Shown here: piece by piece, positions 14,351-19,333 of the stretch
How positions within the stretch are numbered: the stretch's first letter is position 1
Layout of the letters: every line of letters starts with the position of its first letter
From: an uncultured Bacteriovorax sp.
GTDB taxonomy: Bacteria > Bdellovibrionota > Bacteriovoracia > Bacteriovoracales > Bacteriovoracaceae
Direction: 5' to 3'
NCBI GenBank assembly: GCA_946482295.1
Contig: CAMLRB010000043.1
Location: 1 to 19,333, forward strand
DNA: 19,333 nucleotides
Made by a program: the position numbers and the translations under genes
Notes under the pieces: model-generated
Told to the model about the DNA's origin: nothing
Database searches by the model: none
Seen by the model: the letters and a program-made list of their open reading frames with translations, nothing else

Positions 14351-16192
14351 ATGGATTTTTCGAAGTTAGGAGCATTCTCTAAGGTCAGTAAGGCCATGGA
14401 TGGGTTTGCAAATTTTTTTGATAATTTCAAAGAAATGGAAGAGATCGTTCTTTCTTATCCTAAACTTCGTGATCGCGTAGGGAATAAAGAAGAAGAACGC
14501 GAGAAAGCGATTAAAAATCTTAAAGAAATTCGTGCGGAATTATCCCTTCCTTTCTTGAAAACATTTGAAAAGTTTCTCGATGCTACTTTGTCTCAACTTT
14601 ATGATGGAATTAATTTTCATGATAACGGTCACAATTTAGGTGAGCTTTCAAAAACTCAAAATTTAGTTCTTGTTCCCAATCATCAGTCACATGCTGATTA
14701 CGTGGCGATGAACTATGTTTATTTTAAAAAATATAATTCACCGCTCTTTGTAGCAGGTGGAAACAATCTCAATATTTTTCCCATCGGACCTCTGTTTAGA
14801 CGTTCGGGATGTTTTTTTATTCGTCGTACATTTGCCAATGACATTCTCTATAAACTCACTCTTGAAGCTTATCTGCATTACATGCTTGTAAAGGGACATC
14901 CGATTGAGTTTTTCTTTGAAGGTGGAAGATCGCGTACGGGAAAATTGCTTCCTCCTCGTTATGGCCTTTATCAAATGTTGATTGAAGCTCACAATGCAAT
15001 CGATGAAAAAGTGAGAAAACCTCTCACGTTTATTCCTGTATCAATTGTTCACGAATATGTGCCTGAGCAAAAATCGCTCACACGCGAACTTGATGGTGGT
15101 AAAAAAACAAAAGAAAATGCGGCCCAAGTTTTTGGTCTCGTGAAACTTTTTTCATACCAGTTCGGAAATGTGCACATAAATATTGGTCATCCAGTAGCTT
15201 CACCTCAATTGAATATGGCCGATGTAAAAACACAAACGCAGAGAATTGCTTTTGACTGCTTCTTGGAAGTTGGCAAAAACATGCGCGTGACTCCCACATC
15301 ACTCCTGGCCATGATTTTATTGGACGAACCAACAGGTGCCTTAAAATGGGAAGAGATTCTCACTAAAGCTCGTCACATCATCACTTATTGTGAAAAATTC
15401 AATGTGCCTATTACGGACTCCATCACGATTTTGAATTTTGAAAAATCTCTTGAGCGCTCAATTGATATTCTCATCGGGAATAAAAAAGTTGAAGTCATCG
15501 GGAACCCGAACGGAAAACATGTTTTCTATTCAATAAAAGAAGATTCTAGAAAAGAAATTCTCTATTTTAAAAACACTGTTCTTCATCATTTTATCATCCC
15601 ATGGATGGTGCATATGGGATGGGTCAATCTCTTCTCTGGCCATATTGCTAACGTTGAAGATTTGAAAAAGTTTTTTGTGAACCAGAGAAAACAACTCATT
15701 CACGAGTTCTATCTTCCAACCATGAAGACTTTTCTCACAGAAACGCTTGCCATCGTTTCAGATGCTATTGGCAGAGAAGTTTCTTCAATTGAAGAATGTA
15801 TTGAACTCTCTCATAAGGATCTTTATCAGATCCTTGCGAAAGTTTCTCTCTTCTCTCGCGCCTGTAACTACATTCTGGAAGCTTATTATATTTGCGGCCT
15901 CACTTTGACTTCACTTTCAAAAGATCACAAGGAAGGCTTTAAGATGGACACCTATCTTAAGCGTTATAAAGAAGTCTTTGAGAGCGAAAGAAAACTTCGT
16001 CGCATTATTCGCTATGCTGAAAGTTATTCAGTTCCGCTTTCAAAATCGAGCTTGCAGTATTTCATCCATGCCAAAATTGTTGAAAGTAATAGCGGATTTT
16101 ATGCCGTTGGTGACAATGAAAAACTCGCTGAAGTTCTTAGCAAAGTGGAAAATGATCTAACGGCCCAGCTTTCCATCAATCTTTTGAATTAG
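14351..16192 (+). CDS. PlsB-like glycerol-3-phosphate acyltransferase
   Basis: The 613-residue protein should add the first acyl chain to glycerol 3-phosphate (or act on a related acceptor), starting phospholipid synthesis. It has the acyltransferase motifs in order: H111-QSHA-D116 (motif I), FPIGPLFRRSGCFFIRR at about 143-159 (motif II), FFEGGRSRTGK at 188-198 (motif III) and FIPVSI at about 227-232 (motif IV). These match PlsB/GPAT rather than PlsC. It is shorter than E. coli PlsB (about 807). The C-terminal 350 residues are mainly helical and lack a clear domain. The ribosome binding site GGAG is 9 bases upstream. It follows the purine gene with 1 base between, so they form an operon; the next small gene starts right at its stop. 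Confidence 0.88.
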   Translation: MDFSKLGAFSKVSKAMDGFANFFDNFKEMEEIVLSYPKLRDRVGNKEEEREKAIKNLKEIRAELSLPFLKTFEKFLDATLSQLYDGINFHDNGHNLGELSKTQNLVLVPNHQSHADYVAMNYVYFKKYNSPLFVAGGNNLNIFPIGPLFRRSGCFFIRRTFANDILYKLTLEAYLHYMLVKGHPIEFFFEGGRSRTGKLLPPRYGLYQMLIEAHNAIDEKVRKPLTFIPVSIVHEYVPEQKSLTRELDGGKKTKENAAQVFGLVKLFSYQFGNVHINIGHPVASPQLNMADVKTQTQRIAFDCFLEVGKNMRVTPTSLLAMILLDEPTGALKWEEILTKARHIITYCEKFNVPITDSITILNFEKSLERSIDILIGNKKVEVIGNPNGKHVFYSIKEDSRKEILYFKNTVLHHFIIPWMVHMGWVNLFSGHIANVEDLKKFFVNQRKQLIHEFYLPTMKTFLTETLAIVSDAIGREVSSIEECIELSHKDLYQILAKVSLFSRACNYILEAYYICGLTLTSLSKDHKEGFKMDTYLKRYKEVFESERKLRRIIRYAESYSVPLSKSSLQYFIHAKIVESNSGFYAVGDNEKLAEVLSKVENDLTAQLSINLLN

Positions 16193-16663
16193 ATGCAACC
16201 TTTAAAAATCAAAAAAAAAGAATGGGGGAGAAGGCGATTTGTTCGCTCTCTTCTCCCTGTTTCCATCGATTTATGGCACGAAGAGCTCCTTAAACTCAAA
16301 GATAAAATTCTGACCGAGACAACTTTGCAAATCATCGGTCCTGAAGCTGTTTTGGAGCTCAATGAAGCTGATGAAGCTCATCTTTTGGTGGAGGTGTTAG
16401 GCCTTCCGACAGACACTTTGGATCTTGTTGATTCGGAAGGGGCCGAGACTTTCGTTTATCTTTGTCCCGAATCCATCTTCGAACTTGATTTTTCTGGCCT
16501 CATCAAGCGTGCGCGTGAGATCCAGCGAACTCTAAAGTCCAAGTTTCCCCAATCGATGGAACCGGTCTTTCACATTGTGATAGACGGACAAAAAATAGCA
16601 CTTCATTTTTTTCGGCAAAAAGACTATAGTCAATCAAACACCCAAAGCGGTGCAATAATTTAA
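16193..16663 (+). CDS. Protein of unknown function, downstream of the acyltransferase gene
   Basis: I do not recognise this 156-residue protein. It is cytosolic by appearance: no signal peptide and no membrane segment. The N-terminus is strongly basic (KIKKKEWGRRRF), the middle is acidic (residues about 50-100) and the C-terminal part is mixed. The start codon follows the acyltransferase stop codon directly (TAGATG), so translation is likely coupled and the gene belongs to that operon. No ribosome binding site of its own was seen. Any role in lipid synthesis is only suggested by position. Confidence 0.65.
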   Translation: MQPLKIKKKEWGRRRFVRSLLPVSIDLWHEELLKLKDKILTETTLQIIGPEAVLELNEADEAHLLVEVLGLPTDTLDLVDSEGAETFVYLCPESIFELDFSGLIKRAREIQRTLKSKFPQSMEPVFHIVIDGQKIALHFFRQKDYSQSNTQSGAII

Positions 16664-16667
16664 TGTA

Positions 16668-16691
16668 AAGGCCTTTAATAGTTAGGGCCTT
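16668..16691 (+). promoter_or_regulatory. Stem-loop upstream of infC
   Basis: Bases 16668-16673 (aaggcc) and 16686-16691 (ggcctt) are reverse complements with a 12-base loop; the first arm is also the core of a palindrome, aaaggccttt (16667-16676). It ends 8 bases before the infC ribosome binding site AGGGGT. It could influence infC translation or be leftover of a terminator, but there is no T-run. Significance is uncertain. Confidence 0.35.
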
Positions 16692-16698
16692 GTTTCCA

Positions 16699-16712
16699 GG
16701 GGTAGAGTTATT
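16699..16712 (+). promoter_or_regulatory. Ribosome binding site and AUU start codon of infC
   Basis: AGGGG at 16698-16702 region precedes the ATT at 16710 by about 7 bases. No ATG, GTG or TTG is present in the infC frame between the upstream in-frame stop (TAG, 16683) and the conserved N-domain. AUU is a poor initiator that IF-3 itself rejects, the basis of the autocontrol known for this gene. Confidence 0.85.
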
Positions 16713-17345
16713 AAAGAAAATCAAGGTCAAGGCTTCCAACGTTCTTCAGGTTTTAGTTCTTCGAACAAAAACAGCGGTCCTCGTGTAAATGAGCAAATTA
16801 GAATTCCGGAATGTCGTCTTCTAGGTGATGACGGAACTCAATACGGTGTCGTTTCGATGGCGGAAGCAAGAAGAATTTCTGATGAGCACGGACTCGATTT
16901 GGTTGAAGTAAGCCCTACGGCCCAGCCACCAGTTGTTAAACTTATCGATTTCGGTAAGTACAAATACGAATTGCAAAAAAAGGCCCAAGAAGCGAAGAAG
17001 AAACAAGTTGTGATCCAACTTAAAGAAGTCCAACTTCGTCCAAATATTGAGCAAGGTGACCTCGATACTAAGCTCAACCATTGCAAAAAGTTTCTTGACC
17101 AAGGCGATAAGATAAAAATCTCTATGCAGTTTAGAGGTCGTGAAATGTCTTACCGTGACGCCGGAATGGAGAAGTTCAAGGCGATTATCGCTCAAATCGT
17201 AGAATTTGGGGCGACGATTGAAGCCGATCCAAAGCTCATGGGAAATAGAATTATCGCTATCTTGGCCTCGACGCGTAAGCCGACTCCTAAGAAAACTGAA
17301 AAGGAAGAGAAGGCAGAAGCACCTGCGAAGGCAAAAAAAGACTAA
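16710..17345 (+). CDS. infC: Translation initiation factor IF-3 (AUU start codon)
   Basis: IF-3 binds the 30S subunit, checks start codon and initiator tRNA pairing and blocks premature 50S joining. With the start at 16710 the protein has 211 residues. It has a short flexible N-terminus, the N-domain motif RVNEQIRIPECRLLGDDG and the stretch LDLVEVSPTAQPPVVKLID, a lysine-rich linker, and the C-domain with KISMQFRGREM. The only ATG in frame (16857) lies inside the N-domain, after the family's conserved RVNEQIR, so it cannot be the true start. Upstream there is no in-frame ATG, GTG or TTG near a ribosome binding site, but ATT at 16710 lies 7 bases after AGGGG. infC starting at AUU is known in E. 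coli, where IF-3 represses its own translation. rpmI and rplT follow. Confidence 0.93.
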   Translation: MKENQGQGFQRSSGFSSSNKNSGPRVNEQIRIPECRLLGDDGTQYGVVSMAEARRISDEHGLDLVEVSPTAQPPVVKLIDFGKYKYELQKKAQEAKKKQVVIQLKEVQLRPNIEQGDLDTKLNHCKKFLDQGDKIKISMQFRGREMSYRDAGMEKFKAIIAQIVEFGATIEADPKLMGNRIIAILASTRKPTPKKTEKEEKAEAPAKAKKD

Positions 17346-17348
17346 TTG

Positions 17349-17393
17349 TTTCTTTTTTTCAAGAAAGCCTTTTACAAAGAATGCGATTCTTGA
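17349..17393 (+). promoter_or_regulatory. Leader between infC and rpmI with alternative pairing segments
   Basis: Four short segments can pair in different ways: 17349-17354 (tttctt) with 17361-17366 (aagaaa); 17359-17365 (tcaagaa) with 17387-17393 (ttcttga); 17377-17382 (aagaat) with 17386-17391 (attctt). These options exclude each other. rpmI-rplT mRNA is regulated by L20 in other bacteria. The segments are short and AT-rich, so this could be chance. Confidence 0.35.
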
Positions 17394-17465
17394 TATTTAT
17401 ACCTGCTTTAAAAAGCTTTATTGCACATATTAATAATTTTTGACGTTATTGTAGCGGAGTATTTC

Positions 17466-17666
17466 ATGCCAAAAATGAAGACGAGAAAATCAGCAGCTAA
17501 AAGATACAGCGTGACTGGTACTGGAAAAGTAAAAAGAAGCAAATGTGGTCTTAGACATAAACTTGAACACAAAAGCACAAAAGTGAAAAACAGAGCTGGA
17601 TCTGCTGCTCTAGTTCACCAATCTGAGCACGAAAAAGTAAGAAGAATGCTTCCATACGCATTCTAA
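17466..17666 (+). CDS. rpmI: 50S ribosomal protein L35
   Basis: The 66-residue protein is L35, a small, very basic component of the large ribosomal subunit. MPKMKTRKSAAKRYSVTGTG at the N-terminus is the family signature, and lysine and arginine are spread over the whole chain. The ATG at 17466 is preceded by GGAG with 7 bases spacing; an upstream in-frame start would add residues not found in the family. It stands in the usual order infC-rpmI-rplT, and probably shares their transcript and L20-mediated control. Confidence 0.98.
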   Translation: MPKMKTRKSAAKRYSVTGTGKVKRSKCGLRHKLEHKSTKVKNRAGSAALVHQSEHEKVRRMLPYAF

Positions 17667-17747
17667 TAATTTAATTAATAAGACAGATGTTTTGGGCCTA
17701 AGTGATTTAATGAATATCCCCCAACCATCGTTACAGGAGATCTGAAA

Positions 17748-18095
17748 ATGGCACGCGTACGTAGAGGATTTAAAGCTAGAAGAAGAAGAAACAAAGTTTT
17801 GAAACTTGCTAAAGGTTTCCACTTTGACCGCAGAACAAAATATAAGCACACTGCTGAGACGGTAAAACGCGCTCTACACTATGCTTACGTTGGACGTCGT
17901 CTCCTTAAGAGAGATATGAGAAAACTATGGGTAGTCAGAATTTCTGCAGCTGCTCGTACACTTGAGACGTCATACTCAAAACTAATGGGCGCTATGAAAA
18001 CAAATGGCGTTACATTGAACAGAAAAATGCTTGCTGAAATCGCTGCGACTGACTTCGCTGGTTTCACAGCAATCAAAAACGCTCTTAAAAAGTAG
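17748..18095 (+). CDS. rplT: 50S ribosomal protein L20
   Basis: L20 is needed early in assembly of the 50S subunit and binds 23S rRNA; in several bacteria it also represses its own operon. The 115-residue product has the standard basic N-terminal arm (MARVRRGFKARRRRNKVLKL) and the C-terminal globular part with RRLLKRDMRKLWVVRI. An AGGAG ribosome binding site lies 8 bases upstream of the ATG. It ends the infC cluster and is followed by a terminator; pheS and pheT, which follow in many genomes, are not here. Confidence 0.98.
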   Translation: MARVRRGFKARRRRNKVLKLAKGFHFDRRTKYKHTAETVKRALHYAYVGRRLLKRDMRKLWVVRISAAARTLETSYSKLMGAMKTNGVTLNRKMLAEIAATDFAGFTAIKNALKK

Positions 18096-18122
18096 TTTTT
18101 GATTCTACAAAAAGATTGAAAT

Positions 18123-18152
18123 AAAAAAGGCTCCTTAGGGAGCCTTTTTTTT
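18123..18152. terminator. Rho-independent terminator after rplT
   Basis: Bases 18123-18134 (aaaaaaggctcc) pair with 18139-18150 over 12 positions, loop ttag, followed by further T residues. A-rich and T-rich flanks let it work in both directions, so it can also end the convergent glycosylase gene, whose stop lies 25 bases to the right. Confidence 0.95.
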
Positions 18153-18177
18153 ATTCAAAAATATCAGTCATTAATTC

Positions 18178-19333
18178 TTAGAGTCTTTTTTTTAATTGTT
18201 CTGAATAGTTTCTCCAAAAAAGCGCAGCTACATATCCTTTCCATGGACTCATTTTATTTATCGTTTCATAAGAATGTATTTCTAGTGCTCTAGCTAAAAT
18301 TAAATCACTTTCTGGAAAAGTATCGATGTCTCGTAGAGCTTTTAGTGCAATGTAGTTTGCAGTCCATGGCCCAATGCCACGGATGGATTTGATAGTTTTA
18401 AGAAACTGATCTATGTCTTGAGTTGGAATTAGAGATATTTTTTTGCTTAAAATGGCCCTGGAAAAATTTTTAAGGGTTTCTTTTCGGATAGTTGTTGTTT
18501 TTAGATTTTTAAGGTCTGCATTTACTATTTGTTCGGGTGTAGGAAACATTTTGACTTGTTTATCTTTTATAAAAAACTCAGAGTCTTCACCTGCAATATT
18601 AATGAGATCATTAACTAATGAACGTCCTCTCTCGATACTTACGAGTTGACCAAGAATAGCTGAAATGGCCACTTCAAAAGGGTCCCATCCAGAAGGGAGC
18701 CGAATTCCAGGATATTTTTGTAATATATTTTTTATTTTTGGATCAAGCTCTAAAGTATTGGCAATAATTATGGGGTCAGAGTCTAAATCAAACATGGATT
18801 TGACTCGTGAAATAATTTTATGAATTGCCGATGTATCAGGAAAATCAATTTCAACAATCAATGATGATCGAATTGGATCATTTGAAATAATGATCATGCC
18901 TATTTTTTTTGAAAATGAAATAATTCGGTACATTTTTCCATCTTCAAACCATTCTAGATCACCCACTCTATGGTTCTCATAAGTTTTTAGTAATCCTTCG
19001 TAATCAAATGGAGGTCTATAGGGAATCGAAATTTTTAAACCAATTTCTGAAGGTGATTTATTTCTTCTAATTTCACTTGGTGTTTTTTTAAACCTTTCTT
19101 TGAATGCATCATTAAATCTTCTTATAGATTCAAAGCCTGAGGCGAAGGCCACCTCTGTAATTGGCAAATTAGTTTCAACAATTAATTTCCGAGACAAATT
19201 GAGTCTATTCTCGAATGAAAGTTGTTTTGGAGTTTTTCCCACTTCTTCTATGAAAAGCCTTCGAAGATGCCTTGCTGTGACTCCAAAAAGCTTGGCAAAC
19301 TTATTTTCATCCAATTCAATTGCCTCTTGCCCA
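18178..19333 (-). CDS. AraC-type HTH / AlkA-type DNA-3-methyladenine glycosylase (5' end beyond right edge)
   Basis: The visible 385 residues start with an AraC-family HTH (LFGVTARHLRRLF, ITEVAFASGFESIRRFNDAF, TPSEIRR), followed by an AlkA-like N-domain and an HhH-GPD glycosylase domain (LPSGWDPFEVAISAILGQ, IRGIGPWTANYIALKAL). The likely catalytic aspartate lies in FPESDL, 13 residues after the second of these. AlkA enzymes remove alkylated bases; the HTH suggests control of alkylation-repair genes. The frame stays open to the window end (GQEAIELDENK...), so the TTG at 19314 is probably not the true start. Related Ada-AlkA proteins have an N-terminal zinc domain whose cysteine accepts methyl groups; it would lie outside the window. 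The gene seems more AT-rich than its neighbours. Confidence 0.88.
   Translation of the reverse strand, partial: GQEAIELDENKFAKLFGVTARHLRRLFIEEVGKTPKQLSFENRLNLSRKLIVETNLPITEVAFASGFESIRRFNDAFKERFKKTPSEIRRNKSPSEIGLKISIPYRPPFDYEGLLKTYENHRVGDLEWFEDGKMYRIISFSKKIGMIIISNDPIRSSLIVEIDFPDTSAIHKIISRVKSMFDLDSDPIIIANTLELDPKIKNILQKYPGIRLPSGWDPFEVAISAILGQLVSIERGRSLVNDLINIAGEDSEFFIKDKQVKMFPTPEQIVNADLKNLKTTTIRKETLKNFSRAILSKKISLIPTQDIDQFLKTIKSIRGIGPWTANYIALKALRDIDTFPESDLILARALEIHSYETINKMSPWKGYVAALFWRNYSEQLKKRL

Noticed and set aside
16503..17195. Leftward frames opposite infC and the 156-residue gene (16503-16739, 16821-17195)
   Set aside because: infC is certain by its motifs; these are antisense frames without ribosome binding sites.
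17346..17465. Small gene between infC and rpmI
   Set aside because: The open frames here are only out-of-frame continuations of infC or upstream extensions of rpmI; no start with ribosome binding site.

Overview
The window looks like chromosomal DNA of a low-to-moderate GC Gram-negative bacterium. Secreted proteins with ordinary signal peptides, a PlsB-type acyltransferase, FabI and a glutamate-pathway (C5) heme cluster all fit that. The gene style (hemC fused to a hemD-like half, lysine-rich AT-leaning proteins, a CBS-less IMPDH/GMP reductase) suggests the Bdellovibrionota, for example a Bacteriovorax-like organism. That placement is inference, not proof. No tRNA, rRNA or CRISPR array was seen.

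Layout, left to right. (1) Bases 1-151 hold the 5' end of a leftward zinc-ribbon protein, probably a transposase, that runs off the left edge. A 15-base inverted repeat lies between it and deoC. (2) deoC (leftward) is divergent from a two-component system (histidine kinase and OmpR-type regulator) followed by fabI. (3) Two secreted proteins of unknown function follow. Each has its ribosome binding site inside a stem-loop touching the start codon. (4) A bidirectional terminator, whose stem base is made of two convergent stop codons, separates them from a leftward YceI-family gene. That gene is divergent from an HxlR-family regulator, with a repeated GGTAAC half-site between them. (5) A tightly overlapping leftward operon covers 6464-12851: hemA (short), hemC-hemD fusion, hemL, a second histidine kinase, its response regulator, hemE. 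It makes uroporphyrinogen III from glutamyl-tRNA (hemB is not in the window) and then decarboxylates it. (6) Rightward genes follow: a small membrane protein, a CBS-less IMPDH/GMP reductase family gene, a PlsB-like acyltransferase and a small unknown gene, the last three nearly contiguous. (7) The translation cluster infC-rpmI-rplT follows, with infC starting at a non-standard AUU codon, and ends at a strong terminator. (8) A leftward AraC-HTH plus AlkA-type DNA glycosylase gene runs off the right edge.

The most interesting points are the two-component system embedded in the heme operon, the paired SD-occluding hairpins upstream of the two secreted-protein genes, the mixed IMPDH/GMPR features of the purine enzyme, the unusually short HemA, the AUU start of infC, the triple GGTAAC site next to hxlR, and a marked excess of the tetranucleotide GGCC across the window. 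I did not find clear evidence of a wholly new defence or mobile system here. There is no gene-free stretch over 300 bases.
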